Of a stretch of DNA of 64,000 nucleotides, positions 30,601 to 41,204 are shown piece after piece. The translations under genes were made by a program, and so were the position numbers. Source of the DNA: Channa striata (Eukaryota; Chordata; Actinopteri; Anabantiformes; Channidae); NCBI GenBank assembly GCA_033026295.1, contig CM065176.1, positions 1,190,501 through 1,254,500 of the forward strand, written 5' to 3'. Under the pieces are notes generated by a model. The model was given only the letters and a program-made list of their open reading frames with translations. It was not told the DNA's origin and did no database searches. Every line of letters starts with the position of its first letter. The first letter of the stretch is position 1.

Positions 30601-33600
30601 TGTTCGTGAGCAGAGGTCGCCAGGTGCTCGCCCGGCGCCTGCTCATCCAGTTCGTTCCCGGAGGGGTTCAGCCTGACGTCGCAGAGGTCGTCGGCCTCCA
30701 CCTGCTTCCCGGAGGGGTTCAGCCGACGCCGCCGGCCTCCACTTCGTTCCCGGAGGGGTTCAGCCGACGCCGCTGGCCTCCACTTCGTTCCCGGAGGGGT
30801 TCAGCCGACGCCGCCGGCCTCCAGTTGGTTCTTTGGAGGGGTTGGTGGCCTTGCTGCGCTACCAAGAATGGACTGGGGCAAGCCCGCCTCCAAACCCCCT
30901 CCACCCGCCCTACTCAGTCTGTCCCTGAACTTTAGTTAAGGGCCGTCTAGTATTCGGCCCTTGAGGGGGTTCTGTCAGGATTCTGGACTTTTTGTTAGTT
31001 TGGGTTTTTGTTCATTTCCTGTTGTGGCATTTTATTTTGTAGTATTGCCTCTTGCTTCCTGTTCGTTTCTTTGGCTTGTTTTACTTTTCTCGTTTGTCCA
31101 AATTAGTTTCACCTGTCTTCTTGGTTATTTAAGCCCTGTTCCCCCTTCACTGTTGTTGGTTCGTCGCTCACTCACTCACTCGCCACTCACTCGCTTTGTC
31201 TGCCGTATGCTCGTTCGGTTGTACTCGTTGGTCTTCGCTTGGTCTGAGGTTTGGTCCCCTTTGTTTGTTCCTTATTTGGTTCTTGTTTGTTTGTTGGTTT
31301 AAGTGTAGCCTCTTTGTTTTTGCCCCCTCATTGTTTGTCTAGTTTGTTTAGGGTTTTTTTTTTTGTATGTTCTTGTCCTCCCTTTTTCGGGAGAGTTTTA
31401 GTTTGTGTTGTTACTTAAATAAATGATTATTTCCCACACCCTGCCGTCGTCACCACCCTGGGTCCTTATTCTACCCGTTTCCACAAATCTGACAGTACGA
31501 ACCAACCAAACTAGGACCCGGTGACGACAGGATAGCTAGCCATGATGGAGCGCTTTAATTACGAGAGCTTTATTGGAACTCAGCTAGCTATCTGCCCGCC
31601 GGGTGGGGGCCCCCGTCGCAATGAGAAACCCAAACCTCAGACCAAGCTACTTGTTCGTGAGGCTGGGACGGCCGTCTTTCGTAAGGCTCCTGTTAGGAAG
31701 CAGAGGTCGGCCAGCGCCCAGCTGGTTCCAGTTCCAGGTTTTGTTCGTGAAGCTGGGGAGGCCGTCACTTGTAAGGCTTCTATGAGGAAGCAGAGGTCGG
31801 CCGACTTCCAGCCGGTTCCAGTTCCTGTATGTGGGTCTGGGGTGGGCGTCGCTCGTAAGTCTTCAGGTAGGAAGCAGAGATTTGACGATGCTCAGCCGGT
31901 TCCAGTTCCTGTTCGGGTGGCTGGGACGATCGTCGCGGCGCCAGTTCCTGCGCCGAGGTCCCCTCCAGCTCGTCCGGCGCCAGTTCCTGCGCCGAGGTCC
32001 CCTGCAGCTCGTCCGGCGCCAGTTCCTGTTGGTCCAGTTCATGTTGGTCCAGTTCCTGTTCGTGAGCAGAGGTCGTCAGGTGCTCGCCCGGCGCCTGCTC
32101 ATCCAGTTCGTTCCCCGGAGGGGTTCAGCCGACGTCGCCGGCCTCCAATTCGTTCCCCGGAGGGGTTCAGCCGACGTCGCCGGCCTCCACTTCGTTCCCC
32201 GGAGGGGTTCAGCCGACGTCGCTGGCCTCCACTTCGTTCCCCGGAGGGGTTCAGCCGACGTCGCCGGCCTCCAGTTGGTTCTTTGGAGGGGTTGGTGGCC
32301 TTGCTGCGCTACCAAGAATGGACTGGGGCAAGCCCGCCTCCAAACCCCCTCCACCCGCCCTACTCAGTCTGTCCCTGAACTTTAGTTAAGGGCCGTCTAG
32401 TATTCGGCCCTTGAGGGGGGGGTTCTGTCAGGATTCTGGACTTTTTGTTAGTTTGGGTTTTTGTTCATTTCCTGTTGTGGCATTTTATTTTGTAGTATTG
32501 CCTCTTGCTTCCTGTTCGTTTCTTTGGCTTGTTTTACTTTTCTCGTTTGTCCAAATTAGTTTCACCTGTCTTCTTGGTTATTTAAGCCCTGTTCCCCCTT
32601 CACTGTTGTTGGTTCGTCGCTCACTCACTCACTCGCTCACTCACTCGCTTTGTCTGCCGTATGCTCGTTCGGTTGTACTCGTTGGTCTTCGCTTGGTCTG
32701 AGGTTTGGTCCCCTTTGTTTGTTCCTTATTTGGTTCTTGTTTGTTTGTTGGTTTAAGTGTAGTCTCTTTGTTTTTGCCCCCTCATTGTTTGTCTAGTTTG
32801 TTTAGGGTTTTTTTTTTGTATGTTCTTGTCCTCCCTTTTTCGGGAGAGTTTTAGTTTGTGTTGTTACATAAATAAATGATTATTTCCCACACCCTGCCGT
32901 CGTCACCACCCTGGGTCCTTATTCTACCCGTTTCCACAAATCTGACAACCTCTTCCTCTGGATGCAGTCCTGTACTTCCTCATTCCACCACCAAGTGTCT
33001 TTATCATCTTTCCTCTTACCAGATGACACACCAAGCACCTTCCTACCTGTTTCCCTAATTACCTCTGCTGTAGTTTCCCAGTCATCTGGAAGCTCTTCCT
33101 GACCACCCAAAGCCTGTCTCAACTTCTGCCTGAATTCCTTACAAGTTTCTTCATTCTTTAGCTTCCACCACTTGGTCTTCTTTTCTGACTTTCCTCTCTT
33201 CTTCTTCCTGACCACCAGAGTCATCTTACACACCACCATGCGGTGCTGTCTGGCTACACTCTCTCCTACCACCACTTTACAGTCACTAACCTCTCTCAAA
33301 TGACCTCGTCTACATAGGATGTAATCCACCTGTGTGCTCCTACCTCCACTCTTGTATGTCACTCTATGTTCCTCTCTCTTCTGGAAGTAAGTGTTAACTA
33401 CAGCCATTTCCATCCTCTTAGCAAAGTCCACCACTATCTGTCCTTCTGGATTCCTTTCCTTTACACCAAACCTGCCCATCACCTCCTCATCACCTCTGTT
33501 CCCCTCACCAACATGCCCATTGAAGTCTGCACCAACAACTACTCTCTCTCCTCTGGGGATACTCTCTACAACCTCATCAAACTCACTCCAGAATCTCTCC

Positions 33601-33911
33601 TTCTCTTCTAACTCACAGCCAACTTGTGGAGCATACCCACTTACTACGTTCACCATCACCCCTTCGATTTCTAGCTTTAGGCTCATCACCCTGTCTGAGA
33701 CTCTTTTCACCTCTAGAACATTGTTCACAAACTCCCCCTTCAGGATCACTCCTACTCCGTTTCTCTTCCTATCCACACCATGGTAGAACAGTTTGTATCC
33801 TCCTCCATTACTACGTGCTTTGCTGCCTTTCCACCTCATCTCTTGCACACACAGTACATCTGCCTTTCTTCTCTCCATCACGTCTGCCAGCTCTCTACCT
33901 TTCCCTGTCAT
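27699..33911 (-). CDS. RTE-type pol protein (APE endonuclease + RT), 926 codons, interrupted by an LTR array
   Basis: Start chosen at ATG 33911; FNVGTMTGK around it is the usual N-terminal endonuclease strand, and a TAG lies a few codons upstream. Endonuclease motifs: CVQEMRWKG (Glu24), GADFNGHVGE (127-136), TYKSGGRSTQVDYIL (about 185-199) and QHRMVV (His near 223). The frame runs to 32953, is interrupted, and resumes in phase at 29520 (CIQRKR joins LAKRKWD) to a stop at 27699. RT motifs: KAVGPDDVPVEVWKCLGE, NYRGIKL, FVDLEKAYDRVP, GLHQGSALSPFLF and an intact FADD (about 676-679). C-terminal RWFGHVQRRDSEYIGRRMLE matches the family. No stop or frameshift is visible outside the insertion, so it was probably competent when the LTR element landed. 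The two parts cannot be expressed as one protein now. Confidence 0.93.
29521..30031 (+). repeat. LTR 1 of the array (511 bp)
   Basis: TGTCAG...CTGACA. Contains aataaatgattatttccc near the 3' end as a polyadenylation signal. It differs from LTR 2 and 3 mainly at the CTCG/CTCA short tandem repeat (29715-29735) and T-run length. Confidence 0.95.
30080..30935 (+). pseudogene. Proline-rich ORF of internal region 1, frameshifted
   Basis: Begins MMERFNYESFIGTQLAICPP like the second copy but loses one C near 30150 (cccc against ccccc), shifting the frame. Four 42-bp-type repeats near 30655-30835 each carry ttcccgg where copy 2 has ttccccgg, adding more frame changes. No known gag, zinc knuckle or enzyme domain was recognised. 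All differences lie in C runs, so assembly error is a real alternative to mutation. Confidence 0.7.
30973..31494 (+). repeat. LTR 2 of the array (522 bp)
   Basis: Shared by both internal regions. It matches LTR 3 more closely than LTR 1, including the CTCA-type tandem repeat at about 31165-31195. Confidence 0.95.
31542..32378 (+). CDS. Proline/arginine-rich protein of internal region 2, 278 codons, unknown function
   Basis: An uninterrupted frame starting MMERFNYESFIGTQLAICPP. It is dominated by imperfect repeats: KQRSA.AQ.VPVP near the N-terminus, APVPAPRSPPARP twice, VGPVHVGPVPV, then four 14-residue units RSPEGFSRRRRPP(I/L/L/V) encoded by 42-bp repeats at about 32108-32275. It ends ALLRYQEWTGASPPPNP. 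I recognise no gag, nucleocapsid zinc knuckle or catalytic domain. The short non-repetitive N-terminus could be a relic of gag; the rest may be a non-coding, GC-rich filler that happens to stay open. The frame is intact only in this copy. Confidence 0.6.
   Translation: MMERFNYESFIGTQLAICPPGGGPRRNEKPKPQTKLLVREAGTAVFRKAPVRKQRSASAQLVPVPGFVREAGEAVTCKASMRKQRSADFQPVPVPVCGSGVGVARKSSGRKQRFDDAQPVPVPVRVAGTIVAAPVPAPRSPPARPAPVPAPRSPAARPAPVPVGPVHVGPVPVREQRSSGARPAPAHPVRSPEGFSRRRRPPIRSPEGFSRRRRPPLRSPEGFSRRRWPPLRSPEGFSRRRRPPVGSLEGLVALLRYQEWTGASPPPNPLHPPYSVCP
32426..32947 (+). repeat. LTR 3 of the array (522 bp)
   Basis: TGTCAG...CTGACA, followed directly by the acctc target duplication and RTE coding sequence. 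Confidence 0.95.
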
Positions 33912-34233
33912 TGTGCCAACGTTAAAGAGTCCCTACTCTCAAATCTAAGCTCCTGCCTTTCCCCTTCTCTCTCTGACCACGAACCCTTCTGCCTCCTCTC
34001 CTTCTTCGACCAACAGTAGTCCAATTTCCACCGCACCCTGTAGGTTAACAGCACCGTGGCGGTCGTTGTTAACCCGGCCTCGACCGATCCGGTATGAAAG
34101 TGGTATGGATGACTCGCATGGTTGTACTTGGCAAAATTTTACGCCGGATGCCCTTCCTGACGCAACCTTCTCTATTTATCCGGGCTTGGGACCGGCACAG
34201 AAGTTACTGGCTTGCAACCCCTGTGGCTAGATT

Positions 34234-34252
34234 ATGTCAGTAATCTCTCTAC
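34234..34252. repeat. RTE target-site duplication, right copy
   Basis: atgtcagtaatctctctac, identical to 27654-27672. Confidence 0.95.
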
Positions 34253-35615
34253 ATAACAAAAAAAAAACATTCCAATATTTACAGTGAGGTGGCTCTAGGG
34301 GCGCCATAAGAAAAGGCAGCAGCCTGAAAAGACACCACTTCTGAGATGCAGATCCAATAACACCAACATGTTGCAGTCTTTCTGATAACTGCACTGGTTT
34401 GTTTGCCTTGTCATTTTGACCAATACATATTTTTTGCAGTTCTTCATATATCTCTTTTATGGTTATGTGTTTTTCTGTATGAGCTTTGCAAATAACTAGT
34501 TTCATAAATAGTGGAATTACACCTTCTAATAAGTCATGCATTATATCTGGTGGTAAAGCTTTTGTAACATCAAAATAATCCAATTCCTTAAAAGGTGCAG
34601 GACTATATACAACATAAGTCACTTTATCCTCTGGAATTTGTTGAATGTGGGCAAGATGACACTGATGTACCTCACGTGTTCTCAAAAGAAAGTCATCTTC
34701 CTTAAACAAGTCTTTCACATCTCCGTAAGTAGCCATGCAATACCGAGAAAGCTGTGGTGAAGTCCCGGTACAAGTTGCCAGAGTGATTGTAGAGCAGGAC
34801 AGGATGTGGGGAAGAGTGGGTGACAAAATAAAAGTGCAGGGGAGGAAGTGGAAGTGAGGAACTGAATCATGACTTTTATCAGCAGATATAGTTGCAAGAC
34901 CAGCATGAAGTGTGTGTTCAGTTTCATCAATAGTTACTGTGAAACCATCAACAGCAAGCTTTTTAAGATCATCTAGCATAGGTTTGAGAATATTATGCAA
35001 ACCACACTGCTTAACATATGAATATCGTACTAACAACGCTAAATGAATACGTCTCTGCTAAGACCTATGCCTTTTATCTAGATTACCTATAGTGTAATAA
35101 ATTGCGCACAGCTTGTGTTTAGTTCTTTTTGAACCTAAAAGATTTACTACTTTGAATTCATCTTCATAAAAATGCAGTCACTGTGCATTTGGGTGACCTT
35201 TAAAAAAATGGGTGGTGTTTGGTCTTCCATTGCAAAAGTCTGATAGAAATTCACCATCTGTCTCTGGATTAGGGACAGGATTTGATCCCATATATCCTGA
35301 TGAGAACAGTAATTTTTCGGCACCTTATCAATTGGTACATAAGAATAGGAGCCTACTGTATGTCCTACAGAGTCCCTTAACTTACAATGGACAGGTTCAT
35401 TGTCAGGATGTAAAACACTGTTTTTGTGTTTCCGATACACATGTCGTCTAAAAGACTTGTATTTGGTAAATGTTGACTGGCAGTCATCAAGTCCACATGT
35501 AACAGTAAAATTTGCTTCATGAGCATGAATAAGTCCAATATGCTGAATAAGTTTCATCAGCGTAAATGTTCTCCTGGTGCATTTGGGGCACTGGTATGGG
35601 CGAGGCATGGTGAAC

Positions 35616-38600
35616 TCAGTACAGGAGAATTATTACTCTAGTGACTGTTATTGGCAGAGACTGGTCACTATCAACAATGATTTTGGCAATGTACCTCTGA
35701 ATGAACATTAGAGTGTTCTTCAGGTGTTTTGGATATTTAAGATTAAAGACAAAGTACATGCAGAAGGCCAAGATGATTCCTTCAACAATTCCTGAGTTGC
35801 GACACCTCAATGCCATCGACTTTTACAGTGTTTGGAGCTCTCCTGGAGAAGACCACTTTCCAATCCTGATCAGTCAGCTGAATAGTTGGGTATGGGTTGT
35901 CAGGATCACACTATGCAAACAGAAAAACAAAGCAAATAAACTTGACAGCCTTACTATCTGGTTTGTCACTTTACACTGTTATTATTACTGAAAAAAAAAT
36001 TGATATTATTTCACTTATGTGAAGTTGTTGTGGTGATGTTTATTATTCTAAATTCACTCAATTGTGTCACCAGTAGTCACTGACCTCTCCCATAAACAGT
36101 TGAGCTTTATGAAATAAATCTAAACTTTGATGCTAACCACATTGTCATCCACCTGTATGACTTATTGTATGGTTCTTAAAACTTTAATACAAAAATAATG
36201 CTCAAATTGTGGTTTATGCTGTGACAGTATTCTAAGTGTGTTCGGCCTCCAACATCCTGGGGAACTTCTGCTATAAGTGTGCAGGCACTGTGGGAAAACA
36301 TTTTTGATTTTTGCTTTCAAATAACTTGTAAAATTGCTTTGAGTGGATTTTGAAAAAAATCAAAACTAAATTAACAGTTAGCTTTGGGACCATATAATAA
36401 TGATGAGGTTGCCCACATTACATCATTACCAGCCTACACACTATTTAGAGTAAGTGAGATAAAATTTTCTAAAGTATCGTTCTTAGTGAAGTGGAGATAT
36501 ATTTGTGAGTAACTATGTGATTACCTACAAGAAGCTGTGGGAAAACTTTACTCTGTAGGTTTGCCAAGTGGATGTGGTGCTTGGTGTTTTGGAGAATAAA
36601 AAATATATGCAGGTTAGACATACGTCTCCCAGTGTTATAAAGCGACCAGTCTTCTCCTTGAAGATGTACAGCAGAAATATAAGTGCTGCTCTTAAGTTGA
36701 TATCTGCAAAAATATATGTATTTTTTAATGGAATGGATCACTTCTATAGTAAATTGCACAATTTCAGAATTGTAGACTCATTCCACAGGAAACTTTCATG
36801 ACTGAAACTGCAGAGGTCAATGTTAAAAACATTATTCCACATACAAAAACATGTAGCAACTATCACTGACTGGTTCTAAAATATAAGTTTCAGAATAAAA
36901 TTAAGCAAATTAAGAAAACCAACAATTGCTTTGGTTCTTGCAATTGAAGCTGGTTTTACAAGTCTTAAGACCTGAATATATTGTTACAGGAAAAAAAATT
37001 GATCAGTACCAGGTAGATCCTCAGTGAGAGACTCTTCTCTTGCTTCCAAGTATACCTGGTATTCTGGGGATGTCCCTTGAGCCAGATTAAGCACTTTTGG
37101 CACAATACAGTTAAAGTTTTCTCTGAATCGCTGACACACGTTTCCCGTTGTTGGATAGATACGTTCCAACTCATCATACAACTAAACATACAAAAAAGAT
37201 ATTGAAAATATTTACTATCAAGAGTTCATGCAGAAAAATACTGAACTAATCATTACTTAAAAAATACTTCCAAATGCCTTTTAATTAACAGTCCTGTAGG
37301 CTACATGTTACTAGCTGTTTACACTGCCACATCTCATGCTTTCTCGTAAAAGAGTAATACAGCCAGCAATTTTGTTTCGATTTCCATCATTTGGAAAAGA
37401 AGCTACTTAAATACAGTCTTTACAGTTAAAGAAAACAAACGTGATTTTAGGTCGAAATTGTGTTTTCCAATCTGTGTCAACTTCACTCATTTTAAAGCAG
37501 TACACTCCTAATTGACTTAGAGAAGCTACTAACACAGTATGGCTAAAAATCATTTTATCTATGACTTTAGAACTGTAAATCATATATATCACTTTAAGAT
37601 ACATTTAGCTTACTCCAGTAGGTGTTCTTAAGAAGGGGTACTTCTTAACTGTGTCCTCCACAGTCATGCCAGCCGCAATCTCTTTTTGTCGCCATGCAAA
37701 GGTTTGCTGCATTCGGTCCTGCACAATCTGGGTATCTGGTTGCATCTTCTGGTACTGGCTTTGCAAGACCTTTACATGAGTGTCAATCGAGGATGAATCC
37801 TCACCAAGAACACTTGGTACCTTCTGGGAATTGAGACAATGAGTGAGTGAGAGACAGAGTGTGAGAGAGCAATTACACATATGTGCCACCAAAATTACAA
37901 GGCAAAAAACATGATTAAAAAATGTTTTAAAAACATTTAAAAAATACTAAAATAAAATAAATGACTACTGAAACAATGCATATCTGATTTCACAACTGCA
38001 GAAATAACACTCAATTACAGCTTACCTATAACTGTTTTTACCAAGGTTACATGTAAATAATTTGAACTAGCTACAACCAAAGTAGTTTGCATAATAGAAT
38101 GACATGGTCGTGGTCCTACTAGTTCCAATTAAGTCAGAATTAGAGCTGTACATATATTCTGCTAAGCGAAAGTACAAAAGACCTTGTTCACATTTCTAAC
38201 ACTGGTTCTTGTGGGTTCTAGCAGTCTTACAGATTGCTGCAATTTCTTGCGGCCAAACTTCTCCTTAAAATGTCTCACTTCATCATTGTTAACTAGGGGT
38301 GCACGCTCCATTTTGAATTTACATTTCAGAGACATGTGCCATGTATGCTAGTAAAAAGACAAACACCAATTACACGAGACAGCTAAACATTTGCTTGCAT
38401 GCATTATTCCTGCCTTATAAGACATAATGTTTAAGGACATCAAATACCATATTTTTATGACAATTAGTATACACATACTAGAAAAAAAAACACTTGTAAT
38501 CTCTCTTGATACTGGATAATATGATTTGCACATTTACTTACATAACCATTTCCCTCACGATACTTCAGGAAAGGAAACTTGTGAATCAGTGTTTTGACAG

Positions 38601-40082
38601 CTTGTACATAATCAGAATTTTTTGGGTACCTATGAGAAGAAAAGAAATATAAATCAACTTATAGTCACTTCCCCCTAAAGTCATATGCCAGGACAAAATG
38701 CTACTCATGTATTTGTCAATATGAAATTTATGGCAAATTTATAAGACATTTCTGTTTTTAACAGATGGAAAGTTTCTCATAGCCTTCGCCCAACAGCTTT
38801 AGGCCCAGGTGATATCCTGTTTCACAAGTATATGAACTTACTTGTTTATATAGTTAAATATTACAAATGATCGTATTGCTTTACTAATGAGCCTAAAAGA
38901 ACTTTTTCAAAACACTTACATTGTATATTGTGCCACAGCCTCATAAAGAACTCTGATTATTGTGTGTCTGTCCTTTGGGTTCTTCTGACATGGTTCTTTG
39001 CTGTCTAGTTTTTTTTGTAGATGTCTGGGAAACGTAGGAATGTCAAAATAGAAGGCAATCCCACACTAGCTCCCTTGCTGTAATACAATAAATTTTATTC
39101 TTATTTTTTAGGACAGAAATCAAATTAAAAGATACAATTTACATTGTGAGTCTATCAGTTATCTATCATTAAGTAAAAGTATTAACAGTCTTTAATATAA
39201 TTTATTTATAAATCCAGCTTAAAGGTTAGGAAGGAAAGCGAGACATAAACGGTGGTTAAGTGCTACTAAACTGACATCTCACTCATTCCAACCTACATTA
39301 AGCATCTTTGTCCTCAGAAAAGCAGTCTGTCCATTAGTAAAACAGAGGGACAGCAGTCAGACAAACTATCTTTAACCACTGTGACTAAGAACCAAAAGTT
39401 AAAGAATAAATTTTGTTTGTAAAAAAAGGCAATACTACTTCTAATCAAGTGGTCGATTTTAGTGAATTTCCTATGCCTGAGAACGGTAGGTTGAAACCAG
39501 AAAGCTCATTGACAATCAGAGCTGAATCAAATGACACACTGGGAGAAAGTTTGCAGTGCCTTTTAAAACAGATTTGAACAGCTGTCTTTGGAGATTATAG
39601 TTCAGTCTTAAAAAAGGAATACAAAAATTAATAATTATTAGGAAAATAAAATAAATGTTAAAAAGCTGGGATTCTAGGTGCTATTTCTCATAGTTGGTGT
39701 GGATTGAGATCTTTGATAAAATAGAACTTTCTGCTGTTTCAGCACTCATAAATAGCAAGCTACACACCTGACTTTAAATTAGTTTCACTTTAATTCGATA
39801 TATGCACATAGTACAGTTAGACAAAAAGTGTCAAGCCACACATTAAATTTGATAGTAACCCTTCTGTAGGACAAAAACTTTAAAAACTATCTAGATGCAC
39901 CATTTAGAATCAGCTAGTTAGCGCGCTAATGCACTAGCATTAATGCTAAGGGCTTATCAACTGATGTAACACTTTAATTTTAACTTACCTCAGAATCTCT
40001 GGGTTTCAGCTTCGGTTACCAGTATGCCTTCTTCAGCCATACTCTTTAAGAGGTCCTCAGTTGAAAGGCCTGCTAGCACCAT
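35616..40082 (-). pseudogene. SAMD3-like multi-exon protein carried by the DNA transposon, decayed
   Basis: Exons with AG/GT borders on the minus strand: 40082-39989 (MVLAGLSTEDLLKSMAEEG), about 39075-38930 (FDIPTFPRHLQKKLDSKEP, IIRVLYEAVAQYT), 38629-38540 (YPKNSDYVQAVKTLIHKFPF), 38347-about 38230 (HTWHMSLKCKFKMERAPLVN, VRHFKEKFGRKK), 37823-37614 (KVPSVLGEDSSSIDTHVKVL, VEDTVKKYPFLRTPTG), 37181-37010 (LYDELERIYPTTGNVCQRF, EESLTEDLPG), 36703-36624 (DINLRAALIFLLYIFKEK), and about 35911-35616 (PYPTIQLTDQDWKVVF, FNLKYPKHLKNTLMFIQRYI). This matches fish proteins annotated as SAM domain-containing protein 3-like. Phases agree across junctions I checked (exons 2/3, 6/7). Breaks: a TGA at the end of exon 1 (possibly from CGA), a frameshift in exon 2, another in the last exon. 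Confidence 0.68.
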
Positions 40083-40489
40083 GATGCCTGAGGTGTGTCA
40101 CTTCCAGCCTCCAGGTCAAAGACAGAACAGTCTGCTCTGCTCTTGGTTTTCTGAAATCAACTTCCAATCACTGCCAGCTATAGATGATTGTCAGCCTATT
40201 TGCCAATTAAAAGTAGCAAGCTAGCAGTGCACACTCTGGTCCACCCTCTTGGCACAAAACTTTCTTTTAGTCCCAGAATAATGCCAGGTGCTAGGTTTTT
40301 TTTTATTATTATTTTACTGAACTCCTCCTGTTGTGGGTTAAATTGAGCCTTTGAAGTTTAGCAATAAGAAAAAAAACATAAAAGTATTTTTTCACTTTGA
40401 AACTTCTCCTGGTTGGCTTATTTAGTGTAATCAACATATAAAATAAAAATGGTTCAGTTCACATATTTGTAACCCCCCATACATGTTTA

Positions 40490-41160
40490 TATTACAAAGC
40501 TACTGTTCGGGTCAATTTGACCCGGCAGACAAAATAGATGCTAATAAGAGTCAGAAAGATCAAATACCATTGTTTTTAACATCTATGTGCACACACACAC
40601 ACACACACACGCGCATTCTCTTGACCTCATCTGTGCAGGTGTTGTTATGACTTTTGACAGAAACCTTCCCAGTTCCCATGGACAAACTCCATCCACATTG
40701 AGTGGCCACTCAGCAGGGGAGGGGCAAAACAAATGAAGATGCTCTGAAAGGGAGTCCTACCACCATTAAACTTTGCAGCTAATCATCATAGACTCTGTGT
40801 CGTAAGTTTTCAAAATGATGAGCAGAAGTAAAAATATGACAGATCTGGAGAAACTAATCCTTATTCAGGACAGTGAAGTAGAGGAGGATGTCTCTGAAGA
40901 TGAAGACTATCTTGAGGTCAGTTCAGAACTGATGATTCTGATTATAAACTAAATGAAGAAAATGCTCTTCATTTTCCTCCTTGCAAAACATTCACATCAA
41001 ATATTGTGAAATTCAGTGGTCTTTGTCCTCAAATACACATCAGGCAAAACTCTCACTGTTACTTGGCAGTGACTCGTGTGACAGACATTAAGTCAGCTTT
41101 TGAACTGCTCATGCCCAGCTCAATACAGAAAACCATTTTCCTGATTGTTTTATCTACCTT
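40490..41160 (+). pseudogene. piggyBac-like transposase remnant
   Basis: A 17-nt palindrome cgggtcaatttgacccg at 40508-40524 is of the kind found in fish piggyBac-type termini. From ATG 40815 the plus strand reads MMSRSKNMTDLEKLILIQDS, EVEEDVSEDEDYLE, an acidic N-terminus typical of piggyBac transposases. Farther on, out of frame, TDIKSAFELLMPSSIQKT (about 41080-41135) resembles the 'D.K.AF.L......I.KI' start of the catalytic region. Nothing of the DDD core survives. It lies between the SAMD3-like gene and the right terminus of the larger DNA transposon. Confidence 0.5.
40590..40611. repeat. (CA)n microsatellite
   Basis: About eleven CA units. Confidence 0.95.
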
Positions 41161-41204
41161 TTCATTTTTATTTCTGGCCTAACACAGACTGTCTCTAGAA
41201 ATTG

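Larger units (their letters stand above)
29521..32947 (+). mobile_element. Non-autonomous LTR retrotransposon array: LTR-internal-LTR-internal-LTR
   Basis: Three near-identical LTRs (29521-30031, 30973-31494, 32426-32947) each start TGTCAG and end CTGACA. They enclose two internal regions of 941 and 931 bp. A single 5-bp target duplication, acctc (29516-29520 and 32948-32952), flanks the whole array, so it inserted or rearranged as one locus. Internal regions start gtacgaaccaaccaaa, resembling leaders of fish chromovirus-type gypsy elements, and end with a purine tract (gaggggg) before the next LTR. Neither holds protease, RT, RNase H or integrase, so mobility would depend on a partner element. 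Confidence 0.93.
27673..34233 (-). mobile_element. Full-length RTE-clade LINE with nested LTR array
   Basis: The 5' end (34233) starts with untranslated sequence containing gggcatccggcgtaaaattt, typical of fish RTE copies. The 3' end at 27673 is a short run of TAC/GTA units, the simple-repeat tail expected for RTE. Perfect 19-bp duplications flank it. The LTR array at 29521-32947 sits inside its ORF. Full length plus perfect duplication argues for a fairly recent insertion into the DNA transposon. Confidence 0.93.
27392..35608 (-). pseudogene. C2H2 / DIMHDLLEGV transposase-like protein, interrupted by an RTE LINE
   Basis: From ATG 35608: MPRPYQCPKCTRRTFTLMKL, HIGLIHAHEANFTVTCGLDD and YKSFRRHVYRKH, two C2H2-like fingers. 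After a frameshift near 35185 come HFYEDEFKVVNLLGSKRTKH and KLCAIYYTIGNL; after a TAG near 35056, LKPMLDDLKKLAVDG, HAGLATISAD, RYCMATYGDVKDLF, LPPDIMHDLLEGVIPLFMKL and SQKWCLFRLLPFLMAPLEPP, ending LLCREITDI. There the RTE inserted; the exon resumes at 27653 with VMAPK and a donor GTGAGA at about 27640. A last piece at 27392-27449 (VKVDGEWTLLQPGDEMDYQ) has AG/GT borders. The MHD(L)LEGV block recalls the DVMHIEKNV region of TNP2-type transposases; that link is inference. Several middle C-terminal exons seem lost. Confidence 0.68.

Noticed and set aside
29521..32947. A CRISPR-like array of repeats and spacers
   Set aside because: Repeats are 511-522 bp LTRs with TG...CA ends and a target duplication; the genome is eukaryotic.
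34227..35608. A host C2H2 zinc-finger gene
   Set aside because: It is followed by DIMHDLLEGV sequence, lies between transposon termini and carries stops; a transposase-like origin fits better.
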